A stretch of DNA of 64,000 bases from VRUE01 sp963788975 (GTDB lineage Bacteria; Actinomycetota; Thermoleophilia; Solirubrobacterales; 70-9): assembly GCA_963788975.1 (NCBI GenBank), contig CAWBIJ010000004.1, positions 1,054,001 through 1,118,000 of the forward strand, read 5' to 3'. Shown piece after piece: positions 41,301 to 49,247 of the stretch; the first letter of the stretch is position 1; every line of letters begins with the position of its first letter. The notes under the pieces are model-generated. The model worked only from the letters and a program-made list of their open reading frames with translations, was not told the origin of the DNA and searched no databases. Both the position numbers and the translations under genes were made by a program.

Positions 41301-42497
41301 CTAGCGGGTTCCCTCGGCCTTCTCCCAGGTCCCCGGCGCGCCGCGGCGCGCCCGGTCCCAGAGGCCGGCCGCAATCGAGGCGGTGGTCATCGCGTAATAG
41401 CGGGCGACGCGCAGAGGCGCCAGCGGCCAGCTGCCGCCGAGCAGCGCGGCGAAGATGAACGCGACCTGGACGGCGTAGGTAGCGACGTAGACCGGACCCT
41501 CTCCAAGGAGGAGCAGGTTCGTGACGAAGGCGAGCAGGTGCAGGAACGGGGTCAGGTAACGCAGCAGCCGGTGCGAAAACAGCTCGAAGGCGTAGAGCAG
41601 CGAGTAGCTCCGCGGGCGCAGCATTCCCTCGCCGACGACGATATCCCAGAGGCCGACCATCATCCGCCGCTTGCGGGCGAACTCGCCCTCCAGGGTCGGC
41701 GTCATCTTCTCCTCGGCCCGGGCTGCGGGGACGTAGATCGAGCGCAGCTTGCGCTTGGCCAGCTCGAAGGGGAAGGAAAGGTCGTGGCTGGCGGCGGCCG
41801 GCAGAGGGATGTAGGCGCCGGTGCGGACCGCGTAGATCGCACCGTTGCCGGCGGTGATCCCGGCCAGGGCCGACTCCATCTCCCGCACCGCCATCTCGTA
41901 GCGCCAGTAGGCGCCCTCGAGGTTGTCGCCGTCAGGGGAGAGGAAGCGAACCTGACCGCAGACGTAGCCGACCGACGGGTCGGAGAAGGGCTCGACGAGA
42001 CGATGGAGCGCGTCGGGGGCCCAGGCGCTGTTGGCGTCGGAGAAGGCGAGGATCTCGCCCGAGGCGCGCTCGGCGGCGGCGTTCTGGGCGGCGAGCTTGC
42101 CGGCGCGGGGCAGGTCAAGGACGAAGTCGGCGCCGGCGGCGCGGGCGCGCTCGACGGTGGCGTCGCTGGAACCGTCGGAGGCGACGATCAGCTCGAGTCG
42201 CTCGCGCGGGTAGTCGAGCGCAAGCGCGTTGGCCACCTTGGCCGCGATCACGTCCTCCTCGTCGTAGGCGGCGACGATCAAAGAAACAAATGGAGCTCCG
42301 GCGGCGGGTCCTGTCGCCGCAGGGGACCCCCCACCCCCTCCGGTAGCTAAAGCTTCCTCGGGGGTGGGCCCCCCTACGGCGCCACCCGCCGTCCGACCTC
42401 GCAGGTGCACCAACATCCGCAACACCAGCGGGTAGCCGAGGTGCGTGTAGACGATCAGGGTGGCGCTGAGCCAGAAGATTACGGCCAGCGCGGTCAA
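41301..42497 (-). CDS. Membrane glycosyltransferase, family 2, carrying a 90-bp in-frame insert
   Basis: The protein has 398 aa. N-terminal helix at 4-24; GT-A domain from about 67: VSLIVAAYDEEDVIAAKVAN, ELIVASDGSSD, LAFSDANSAW, AGNGAIYAVR and EGEFARKRRMMVGLW; then about three C-terminal helices. Residues about 35-66 (VGGPTPEEALATGGGGGSP) are a Gly/Ala/Pro linker encoded by the palindromic element at 42302-42391; without it the helix would join the catalytic domain as in normal family members. It extends the lipid-linked sugar chain. It overlaps the next glycosyltransferase gene by 4 bp. Confidence 0.9.
   Translation of the reverse strand: MTALAVIFWLSATLIVYTHLGYPLVLRMLVHLRGRTAGGAVGGPTPEEALATGGGGGSPAATGPAAGAPFVSLIVAAYDEEDVIAAKVANALALDYPRERLELIVASDGSSDATVERARAAGADFVLDLPRAGKLAAQNAAAERASGEILAFSDANSAWAPDALHRLVEPFSDPSVGYVCGQVRFLSPDGDNLEGAYWRYEMAVREMESALAGITAGNGAIYAVRTGAYIPLPAAASHDLSFPFELAKRKLRSIYVPAARAEEKMTPTLEGEFARKRRMMVGLWDIVVGEGMLRPRSYSLLYAFELFSHRLLRYLTPFLHLLAFVTNLLLLGEGPVYVATYAVQVAFIFAALLGGSWPLAPLRVARYYAMTTASIAAGLWDRARRGAPGTWEKAEGTR
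42302..42391. repeat. 90-bp palindromic element, copy A, inside a coding region
   Basis: Ends CGGCGGGT/ACCCGCCG (8-bp terminal inverted repeats); the interior is an imperfect inverted repeat centred on AGCTAAAGCTT. It matches the reverse complement of 47331-47420 at 87 of 90 positions by hand alignment. It adds exactly 30 codons to the glycosyltransferase with no stop. Confidence 0.85.
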
Positions 42498-43609
42498 CGG
42501 CGGGCCTCCAGTAGCTCCTCGTACAGGGCCAGGGTCTGGCGGGCGACCTCGTCCCAGGAGTAGGGCCCGGCGGCGGCGGCGCGGGCGGCGGCGGCGAGCT
42601 CGGCGCGCGCTGCCTCGTCGCCGATCAGCTCGTTCAGCGTCGCGGTCAGGGCTGGCGGGTCATCCGGCGGGACAAGGCGTCCCGCGCCGCTCTCGGCGAC
42701 TTCTGGAAAGCCGCCGACTTCGCTCATAACCAGCGGCTTGCCGAAGGCGAGGCCGGTGTAAAGGACGCCCGAATGCTCGCCGTCGCGGTAGGGCAGGGCG
42801 ACCAGGTCGGCGCGGCGGAAGATCGCCGGGATCTCGGCATCCTCGACGAAGCGGGTGACGAAGCGGACCCGACCCGGCGCCTCCTCGGCGAGTCGGCGCA
42901 GCGGCTCGACGTCCATGCGCGGGTTGCCGACGATCCAGAGCTCGGCGCCCTTGACCTGGCGGAACGCCTCGATCAGCGTGTCGAGGCCCTTATAGGGACG
43001 CAGCAGGCCGAAGAAGAGAATTACCGGGCCCTCGGCGCCCTCCAGCTCCGCCGGCAGCGGCTTCTCCTCCAGCAGGCGGGTCAGGTAGTCAAAGGCGCCG
43101 TGGGGCACGACCCGAACCCGCTCCGGGTCGAGCCCGACCTCCTCCCGCAGCCGCGCTGCGCTGTGCTCGGAGTGGGCTACGACCGCGTCCATGGCGCCGA
43201 ACACCCGCTGCGCGGACGCGCGCTGGCGGCGGCTCGCCTCCGGCGGCAGGACGTAGTGGGCGGTGATCACGCGCGGGCGGGAGGGCGGCAGCAGCAGCCG
43301 GTCAAGCGAGGGGACGGTCAGCCATTGGTAATGGATGAGGTCGGCATCGGCGATTCGCCGGAAGCGCAGCATGTCGCCTGCGTGCTCGGCGAGCTTGAAG
43401 GCGCGGCGGGCACGGGCGTCGAGGCCGCGGGTGGAGCTGTGGCGATAGAACAGCTGCTCGACCCTGTAGCCATCGGCGGGCGGGACCGGCCCATAGAGGA
43501 AGCGGCTGGTCAGCAGCTCGACCTCGGCGCCCTCGCGGGCGAGCGCGGCCGCCAGGGAACGGTCGTAGGGCGGTGTGAAAGCCGATGGGTCGACGAGCTG
43601 CACCTTCAT
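42494..43609 (-). CDS. Glycosyltransferase, family 4 (GT-B)
   Basis: The protein has 371 aa. MKVQLVDPSAFTPPYDRSLA at the start; an acceptor domain; VILFFGLLRPYKGLDTLIEA opens the second Rossmann domain; the EX7E-type loop is HSGVLYTGLAFGKPLVMSEV, then GGFPEVAESG. It adds a sugar from a nucleotide donor on the cytosolic side. First gene of the minus-strand operon GT4 - GT2 - sugar transferase - GNAT - FemAB-like. The 161-bp hairpin element directly precedes its start. Confidence 0.92.
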   Translation of the reverse strand: MKVQLVDPSAFTPPYDRSLAAALAREGAEVELLTSRFLYGPVPPADGYRVEQLFYRHSSTRGLDARARRAFKLAEHAGDMLRFRRIADADLIHYQWLTVPSLDRLLLPPSRPRVITAHYVLPPEASRRQRASAQRVFGAMDAVVAHSEHSAARLREEVGLDPERVRVVPHGAFDYLTRLLEEKPLPAELEGAEGPVILFFGLLRPYKGLDTLIEAFRQVKGAELWIVGNPRMDVEPLRRLAEEAPGRVRFVTRFVEDAEIPAIFRRADLVALPYRDGEHSGVLYTGLAFGKPLVMSEVGGFPEVAESGAGRLVPPDDPPALTATLNELIGDEAARAELAAAARAAAAGPYSWDEVARQTLALYEELLEARR

Positions 43610-43612
43610 GGG

Positions 43613-43773
43613 GCGCGTGACCCCCTGGCCACCTGCGCCTGGGGGCGTGCGTGGCCAAGCAGGTCAAGGACGCAGGGTGCAGCCTTTGGTGGAGCCAAAG
43701 GCAAACCCGAGGACGCAGAGATGCGCAGTGCCACGCGCGTCATCCAGGTGTGCGGGGTTGGGGGGTCACGCGC
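43613..43773. repeat. 161-bp long imperfect inverted repeat, hairpin family member H1
   Basis: Ends GCGCGTGACCCCC (43613-43625) and its exact complement (43761-43773). A middle stem is GCGTGGC (43648-43654) / GCCACGC, and the tip stem is GCCTTTGG/CCAAAGGC (43682-43702). The unpaired section between carries AAGGACGCAGGG on the left and GAGGACGCAGAG on the right. The same words recur at the same places in H2 (48326-48432). It fills the gap between two divergent glycosyltransferase genes. Confidence 0.7.
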
Positions 43774-43784
43774 CTACGATTATC

Positions 43785-44738
43785 GTGACCTGCTTGGCGC
43801 CCAAGCTCTCCTACTGCGTGGTGAACACGAACGGCCGCGAGGACCTACTCGCATGCCTGGCTGCGATAGAGGCAACCCACCCGGAGGGAATGGAGGCTGA
43901 GATCCTCGTCCTCGACAACGCTTCCGAGGACAATTCGGCAGCGGCGACTCGGGCCTGGGAGGCAGCGCGCGACGTTCGCCGGGCGGGCCCACTGCGGCTG
44001 ACCGCGCTCGAGCGGCGGACCGGCAAGGCGGAGAACGACTCGACCTTGATGCGCGAGGCGGAGGGCGCCTACTGCCTGCTACTGAACGAGGACTCGGAGC
44101 TGCGGCCAGGCGCGGTCGCGACGCTGGTCGCGACGCTCGAGACCGATCCCAGCGCCGCCGCGGCGGGCGCCCAGCTGTTCGACTCAGACGGCGAACCCGT
44201 TCCCTGCGCCTGGCGCTTTCCGGGCGTCGGCACGGCGGCGGTCGGCGCCGTATTCCTGCACCGGCGGCTCACGGTGCAGAGCATCGGCGACGTGACGCGC
44301 CCAGTCGACTGGGCGCAATCGAGTGCCCTACTGGTGCGGCGGGAGGCAGCGGCCGAGGTCGGCTACATGGACCCCGACTTCTTTGTCTACTACGACGAGT
44401 GCGACTTCGCCAAGCGGTTGCGCGATGTCGGTTGGCGCACGCTCTACGTGCCCGGCGCCGAGGCCGTCCACCACGACCAGCTCTCCACCGACCTAGGGGC
44501 CGGTCTGCCCCGCATCGTCGAGTTCCACCGCAACCGCGACCTCTACATGCACAAGCACCACTCGCCCGCCGCCGCGCTGGCGGTCCGCCTGCTCACGGCC
44601 TGGACCTACTCCCTACGCGCCCTCGCGGCCACCGTCATGCCCCGGCATCCCGCCCGGATCTACTGGGCCCATGCCCGCCAGGCGCTCCTGCCAGGCCGCG
44701 GGGAAGGGCTCAGAGAACGCGCCGGTCGTCGTCCATGA
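43785..44738 (+). CDS. Glycosyltransferase, family 2 (rhamnosyltransferase-like)
   Basis: The protein has 317 aa if begun at the GTG at 43785, 4 nt after TACGAT; the start is uncertain. GT-A features: LSYCVVNTNGREDLLACLAA, ILVLDNASEDNSA, CLLLNEDSELRPGAV, the acceptor-side loop WAQSSALLVRREAAAEVGYM and the metal/catalytic region DPDFFVYYDECDFAKRLRDV. This resembles WbbL/rhamnosyl enzymes of O-antigen and wall polysaccharides. The 3' end overlaps the convergent flippase gene by 29 bp. Confidence 0.9.
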   Translation: MTCLAPKLSYCVVNTNGREDLLACLAAIEATHPEGMEAEILVLDNASEDNSAAATRAWEAARDVRRAGPLRLTALERRTGKAENDSTLMREAEGAYCLLLNEDSELRPGAVATLVATLETDPSAAAAGAQLFDSDGEPVPCAWRFPGVGTAAVGAVFLHRRLTVQSIGDVTRPVDWAQSSALLVRREAAAEVGYMDPDFFVYYDECDFAKRLRDVGWRTLYVPGAEAVHHDQLSTDLGAGLPRIVEFHRNRDLYMHKHHSPAAALAVRLLTAWTYSLRALAATVMPRHPARIYWAHARQALLPGRGEGLRERAGRRP

Positions 44739-46251
44739 TCTCCGTCTCGTAGGTCTCCGGTACCCGGCCGTCGACCTCAGCGGGCCGGTCGCGGAGCGCC
44801 CGGTAGCCGGCGAGCAGCTCGCGCGGATGACGCAAGCGGGCGAGGTTATGGCGCTCGTCGCGGGTGAAGAAGCCGCTGGCCAGAAGCGCAAGCGGGTAGG
44901 CGAGGAGGAAGGTGAGCCTGCCGGCAAGTCCGGCGAGGCCCTCGGTGGGAAGGAGCAGCTCGGCGAGGCCGACCAGGACGGTGGAGACGAGCACGACCTT
45001 GGCGAGGCGCCCCCACTCATAGGGAACCGGGAAGAGGCGCTGGGTGAAGCCGTACATCGTCAACACGACGATGAGATAGGAGGTGACCAAGGCGATGCCG
45101 GCGCCGACGATTCCCAGCGGCGGGACCAGGATCAAATTGAGGACGACGTTGGCGACCAGGGCCGCGATCGTCGCCGGGAGGTTGAGCTCGGTGCGCCCCG
45201 TGCGGCCGAGGATCACGACCTGGACCATGTAGAGGGCGTAGAGGGTGACTGCGGTCGAGATCAGCCCAATCGCTTCGTAGGAGGCGAAGAACTCCGGGGC
45301 CGCGAGGGCGCGGACGATCCAGCGCGAGAGCAGCCACATGCCGGTAACGACGAAGGCGCAGGTGGCGATGAAGTAGGTGACGACCAGCGCGTAGGCCCGG
45401 CGGGCCTCGTCGTCGTCGCGGATCGAATAGGCGAGCGGCGGCCAGGCGAGCTGGAAGCCGCGGACGAGGACGTTGACCGCCTGGGCGAACTTGACCGCGA
45501 GCGAGTAGAGGCCCGCCTCGGCGAAGCCGGCGGCGCGGACGATGATGATCCGGTCGACGAAGTTGAGCATGTAGAGGGAGAGCTCGGCCGGCATCGTCGG
45601 CAGGCCGAAGCGCATCATCCGCCGCAGCAGCGGCCGGTCGATCCAGAGTGAGATGCGGTGGTGGTGGACGACGATCAGCCCCAGCACGAAGACCGCGCCG
45701 CTGGCGTAGCTGCCGAGCAGCAGGCCGCGGGCGCCCTCGTCGGCGCCGACCACCAGCGCTACGGTCAGCGCAATCGCGGCCAGCACGTTGGCGATCGTGA
45801 CCGCGAAGAAGGCGCGGGCGCGCTCTTCGAGGCGGAAGATGGTGAGCAGGTACTCGTGCAGGGTCAGCACCCAGAGGCCGCCGATCGAGATCCGCACCAG
45901 GTCGTCGCCCGGGTCGCCCAGGGCCTCGGAGATCGGCCCGGCGAAGGGCAGGGCGATCAGCGCCGCCGCGGTGGCGAACCAGAACAGAGCGGCGAATGAG
46001 GTGGAGAGAACGCGGGCGGGGTCCTCGCCGGACTTGTAGTAGAAGCGCAGCACCGCCTCGATCACGCCGAGGCGGATGACGATGCTGGCCGCGACGACCG
46101 CGGCGAAGAGGACCTCGGCGGCGCCGTAGTCTTCAGGCGTCAGGTAGCGCGTGTAGAGCGGCAGCAGCGCGACCGCGATCAGCTTCGAGAGGATGCTGGC
46201 CGCCGTGTAGGCGGCGCCGGTGGTCGCTAGCCGACGCAGGTATCCCGACAC
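44710..46251 (-). CDS. Polysaccharide flippase (Wzx/MOP superfamily)
   Basis: The protein has 513 aa with about 12-14 helices. Opening TTGAAYTAASILSKLIAVAL and LPLYTRYLTPEDYGAAEVLF are the classical Wzx/RfbX start; the second half repeats the pattern (FGLPTMPAELSLYMLNFVDR). It moves undecaprenyl-linked saccharide units across the membrane. The C-terminal cytosolic tail is Arg/Glu-rich. It lies 9 bp behind the O-antigen ligase-like gene in the same operon. Confidence 0.93.
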   Translation of the reverse strand: MSGYLRRLATTGAAYTAASILSKLIAVALLPLYTRYLTPEDYGAAEVLFAAVVAASIVIRLGVIEAVLRFYYKSGEDPARVLSTSFAALFWFATAAALIALPFAGPISEALGDPGDDLVRISIGGLWVLTLHEYLLTIFRLEERARAFFAVTIANVLAAIALTVALVVGADEGARGLLLGSYASGAVFVLGLIVVHHHRISLWIDRPLLRRMMRFGLPTMPAELSLYMLNFVDRIIIVRAAGFAEAGLYSLAVKFAQAVNVLVRGFQLAWPPLAYSIRDDDEARRAYALVVTYFIATCAFVVTGMWLLSRWIVRALAAPEFFASYEAIGLISTAVTLYALYMVQVVILGRTGRTELNLPATIAALVANVVLNLILVPPLGIVGAGIALVTSYLIVVLTMYGFTQRLFPVPYEWGRLAKVVLVSTVLVGLAELLLPTEGLAGLAGRLTFLLAYPLALLASGFFTRDERHNLARLRHPRELLAGYRALRDRPAEVDGRVPETYETEIMDDDRRVL

Positions 46252-46260
46252 GGCGCGAGC

Positions 46261-47826
46261 CTACGCCGCGTCGCGGACCACGGGTGTCACCGCGAGCGAG
46301 GCGCCGACCGCGAATAGTACCCAAGTGATCGGGTCCTCATAGAAGCCTGCGTAGGCCATGGTGTGCACTAGGAGAGCGACAAAGGCAGCAAGGACCGCTG
46401 CCCTGGCGACCGCGTGACCGGCGGGTCCTGTCGCCGGAGACGCGCTCCAGGTCAGACCCCGTGCCATGGTCCAGAGGGCGACGACGATTAGGGCTATGTA
46501 AGCGATAAAGCCCACGATGCCCTGCTCGGCGGCAACGGTGATGGGCTCTGTGTGCGAAACAGCTACGGGGACTTTGCGGCTCTTCACGTGTTCGCGGTAA
46601 GCCTTGGGGAAGCTGCCCGCACCGTAGCCGTATACGGGGCGGTCGGCGAAAAGGTGGAGGCCGCCGGAGACTAGGTTGGCGCGTCCGCTGGTGTCGATGT
46701 TGATGCGGTCGGGGCTGAGCTTCTCCGAGCCGCCGGCGAGGAGCACAACCAGGACACCGGCAACTGCCGCGGTTGCCACCGCACCCAGGGTCCATCGCCA
46801 GCTCCATCTCAGCGCTGCCAGCACAGCCAGACCCCCTAGGAGCGCGGCAAAGCTCGACTGCGAGAAGGTCGGGACGAGACCGATCCAGAGCACGGCGATC
46901 AGCCCGGAGAGGAGCCAGAAGTCTCGTCTCCCGCGAGCCCACAGCAATGCCGCCATCGCGAGCACCGCCACCAACGCCAGATAACGCCCGTAGATGTTCG
47001 GATCCCAGAAGACGGAGTTGACCCGGAAGTAGGTGTGGAATTCGTTCGACCTGATCACCAGGTCGTTCCAGAAGAGACTCCTGGTCACCCACTCGACCGA
47101 TCCGATCGCGACGAACACCACCGCCTCAATCGCGACGATGACGAGGGCCCAGGTCAGCAGTTCGCGATCCCAGCGGATATCACGCAGCAGTGCGTAAACG
47201 AGTGAGAACGGCACGAAGAAAAAGCAGACGTTCTGGAGCGACTTCGAGAAATCTGGCGAGTAAAGGGTTTGCAGCGCGTAAAGCAGAACTACGGCCGCTA
47301 GAACTCGCGGCAGCCAGAAGGCGGCTCCTCCGGCGGGTGGCGCCGTAGGGAGGCCCACCCCCGAGGAAGCTTTAGCTACCGCAGGGGGTGGGGGGTCCCC
47401 TGCGGTGACAGGACCCGCCGGCCAGGTGCGCCAATTTCTGGCTACTGAGGCAAGCACGCCACCGGCGATCACCAGGTAGAGCGGCACTAGGAGGTTTGCG
47501 GTGTCCCCGCCGGACTCGAGGGGGACGCGGAAGGGGAGGGCGAAGACGATCGCCAGTGGCAGCGCGATCGGCTTGCGATGAAAGGCCCCAGCGAGAGCAG
47601 TCGCGATCGCCACGGCGAGAGCGCCCAAGCCGACGAAGCGCAGCGTGTCGTCGCGCAGGTCGGCGATCTGGCGGGTGTCCCACTGGTCGCCGAGGATCAG
47701 AAGCGGGACGAGAACGAGGGCGGCAAGCATCGCGCTCGCGCGCAGGCGGCCGGCAGGCAGCAGGATCGCCGCTGCCGCGGAACCGGCGGCGGCGATCACC
47801 CCCAGGCTGGCGAGCACGTCGCTCAC
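46261..47826 (-). CDS. O-antigen ligase/polymerase-like membrane protein with palindromic insert
   Basis: The protein has 521 aa with about 11-12 helices. The conserved periplasmic region is YGYGAGSFPKAYREHVKSRK, then HTEPITVAAEQGIVGFIAYI, the Wzy_C pattern with a His and Arg for lipid-linked substrate. It joins or polymerises saccharide units outside the membrane. Residues about 137-166 (VTAGDPPPPAVAKASSGVGL onward) are encoded by the palindromic element copy B. A further 18-nt match to the element lies at 46419-46436. The GTG start overlaps the preceding stop as GTGA. Confidence 0.9.
   Translation of the reverse strand: MSDVLASLGVIAAAGSAAAAILLPAGRLRASAMLAALVLVPLLILGDQWDTRQIADLRDDTLRFVGLGALAVAIATALAGAFHRKPIALPLAIVFALPFRVPLESGGDTANLLVPLYLVIAGGVLASVARNWRTWPAGPVTAGDPPPPAVAKASSGVGLPTAPPAGGAAFWLPRVLAAVVLLYALQTLYSPDFSKSLQNVCFFFVPFSLVYALLRDIRWDRELLTWALVIVAIEAVVFVAIGSVEWVTRSLFWNDLVIRSNEFHTYFRVNSVFWDPNIYGRYLALVAVLAMAALLWARGRRDFWLLSGLIAVLWIGLVPTFSQSSFAALLGGLAVLAALRWSWRWTLGAVATAAVAGVLVVLLAGGSEKLSPDRINIDTSGRANLVSGGLHLFADRPVYGYGAGSFPKAYREHVKSRKVPVAVSHTEPITVAAEQGIVGFIAYIALIVVALWTMARGLTWSASPATGPAGHAVARAAVLAAFVALLVHTMAYAGFYEDPITWVLFAVGASLAVTPVVRDAA
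46419..46436. repeat. 18-bp match to the end of the palindromic element
   Basis: CGGCGGGTCCTGTCGCCG is identical to the first 18 bp of copy A. It lies in the same gene as copy B, in the stretch encoding SPATGPAGHAV. It is a relic, a partial copy or a chance target site. Confidence 0.6.
47331..47420. repeat. 90-bp palindromic element, copy B, inside a coding region
   Basis: The reverse complement of copy A (42302-42391) with three mismatches. It adds exactly 30 codons to the O-antigen ligase-like gene. The host gene is on the same strand as that of copy A, but the element is in the opposite orientation, so both strands are read as open low-complexity peptide. Confidence 0.85.
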
Positions 47827-48312
47827 CGCGCGCGCTCACAGTCCGGCAGCGGGCGCTGCGGGGCGCGGTGGAGGCGCATCGTGCCCGGCGGGACCAGGGT
47901 ACGGTCCTGGTCGAGCAGCTTGACACGCAGCTTGTAGCGGCCCGGCGGCGCGATCCCGCCATAGCGGCTGCGACCGTCCCAGTAGAAGGTGTGGAACTTG
48001 TAGCGCTTGAGGAAGCGGTCGCGAGCGAGGGTGACGACAAGAACGCCCACCGGGTTTGACGACCTGCACCGTAGCGTCGTCGGACTGGGTGACTCGGAAG
48101 CGAATCCGGATGTGGTCGAAGCGACAGTCTCTGTTCGGCGTGAAGGCGTGTACGCGAGGCGCTTTGGGGTTGAGGATGGGAGCGCCGACAAAGGTGACCT
48201 TGTCGAGGACGAGCGGGTCGCGCTTCAGCCGCTGTGACCAGGCGAAGGCGGCGAGCGTGGCGAGGACGAGTAGCGCGAAGACGACCCCCGCGCCGCTAGG
48301 GCGCCTTCTCAT
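47823..48312 (-). CDS. Exported FlgD-Ig-like protein, single-base frameshift
   Basis: The frame from ATG 48312 gives a membrane anchor (VVFALLVLATLAAFAWSQRL) and a beta-rich part (ITLDKVTF-like strands up to DATVQVVKPGG). It then degenerates into Arg/Pro-rich noise. From about 48053 the next frame continues sensibly: VGVLVVTLARDRFLKRYKFH, then FYWDGRSRYGGIAPPGRYKL, then a stop overlapping the ligase start. Removing one A from the AAA around 48053-48060 joins them into about 162 aa. FWDGR, then G, then APxGxY is the FlgD/CHU-type Ig motif. Probably an exported accessory of polysaccharide assembly, function unknown. Sequencing error is likely. Confidence 0.65.
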
Positions 48313-48325
48313 CGGGGCCGCCTGG

Positions 48326-48432
48326 AAATGACGAGGTCCAGACGTTGCCAGGCAAGGACGCAGGGAGGCCGAATAGCAGCGCTATTCGGCCGACTGAGGA
48401 CGCCGCATGGCGACGATCTGGGGCCGTCATTT
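48326..48432. repeat. 107-bp long imperfect hairpin, family member H2
   Basis: Arms of 52 nt around a 3-nt loop. Paired blocks: AAATGACG with CGTCATTT at the ends, CCAGA, CGT, GCCA, and the tip GGCCGAATAGC/GCTATTCGGCC (48367-48391). A 13-nt internal loop on each side carries AAGGACGCAGGGA and GACTGAGGACGCC, the words seen in H1. It lies between the LytR_C gene and the FlgD-like gene of the operon and could attenuate transcription. Confidence 0.72.
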
Positions 48433-48459
48433 ACGGCGAGGCCCGGTGTGAAGGCGCCC

Positions 48460-49230
48460 TCAACCCGCCGTCGCGGCATTGTCCTCGCCGACGATCACCG
48501 AGACCGGGGCGCCGCCGGAGACCGAGGCGATGTCCGACGTCATCGCGCGCACCTGCGCGATTTCCAGCGCGTCGGCGACGCGGTGCGCCTCGCGGGCTTT
48601 GCCCGGCTGGTACATGACGACGCTGTCGACGAAGCTGGCGCTGCTGTTGGTGACCGCGCCGAGCTCGAAGCCTTTGCCCTCGACCATGTCGCCGTAGGTG
48701 GCGGCGAGTCCCGGCACCGCGGTGCCGTTGAGGACCGTGACCTCGATCTCACTGGGTCTGACTTTCGCCGCGCGATTGTTGTCGCTGCCGTTTCCGCCGG
48801 CGTCGTCGGAGCCCTGGGTGATGAGATAGGCCGCGCCGCCGGCCGCGACCACGAAGACGGCAAAGAGGGCGACTAGGTAGCGCGGCTCGGCGAGGCGCGA
48901 CCGAGTCCCATTGAAGGTTTCGCGCAGGCGCTCGCTCCGGGTCAGTTCCGGTTGGCCCGCCTCGCGTCGCTTGCGCCGCTCCTCGCGCAGGCTCGCCGCC
49001 TCATGCTCCGCCGTGCGCGCCTCCTCCAGCCGCCGCAGCTCCTCGGCCCGCTCGGCGGCGGCCGCCGAGGTCGACTCCTTGCGCTCGGAATCGCGCTCCG
49101 GAGCGGAACCCGCCCACTCGCGCAGGCGACGGATGTCGCGCCCCTGCGCGAAAGAGAGGAGAGCAAGCACGGCGAGGCCGAGAAACGCGGCCAAGCCGGC
49201 GAAGGCGCCGATGTCCTTGAGCAGCTCCAC
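48460..49230 (-). CDS. LytR_C-domain membrane protein
   Basis: The protein has 256 aa. Helix at about 8-28 (AGLAAFLGLAVLALLSF); a charged predicted coiled coil at about 55-95 (RAEELRRLEEARTAEHEAAS); a second helix at about 117-138 (LVALFAVFVVAAGGAAYLIT); then the LytR C-terminal domain at about 160-252 (IEVTVLNGTAVPGLAATYGD, VVMYQPGKAREAHRVADAL). The LytR_C domain usually follows LCP ligases that attach polysaccharide to peptidoglycan; here it stands alone without an LCP domain. It begins 17 bp after the CapD gene, in the polysaccharide operon. Confidence 0.85.
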   Translation of the reverse strand: MELLKDIGAFAGLAAFLGLAVLALLSFAQGRDIRRLREWAGSAPERDSERKESTSAAAAERAEELRRLEEARTAEHEAASLREERRKRREAGQPELTRSERLRETFNGTRSRLAEPRYLVALFAVFVVAAGGAAYLITQGSDDAGGNGSDNNRAAKVRPSEIEVTVLNGTAVPGLAATYGDMVEGKGFELGAVTNSSASFVDSVVMYQPGKAREAHRVADALEIAQVRAMTSDIASVSGGAPVSVIVGEDNAATAG

Positions 49231-49247
49231 GGAGTGGCTGCGAGAGG

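Noticed and set aside
42302..42391. Transposon with target-site duplication
   Set aside because: No transposase, and no convincing duplicated flank at either copy; called a repeat element only.
43575..43784. N-terminal extension of the rhamnosyltransferase-like gene
   Set aside because: It would run through the long hairpin H1 and overlap the divergent gene; the sequence has no GT-A features.
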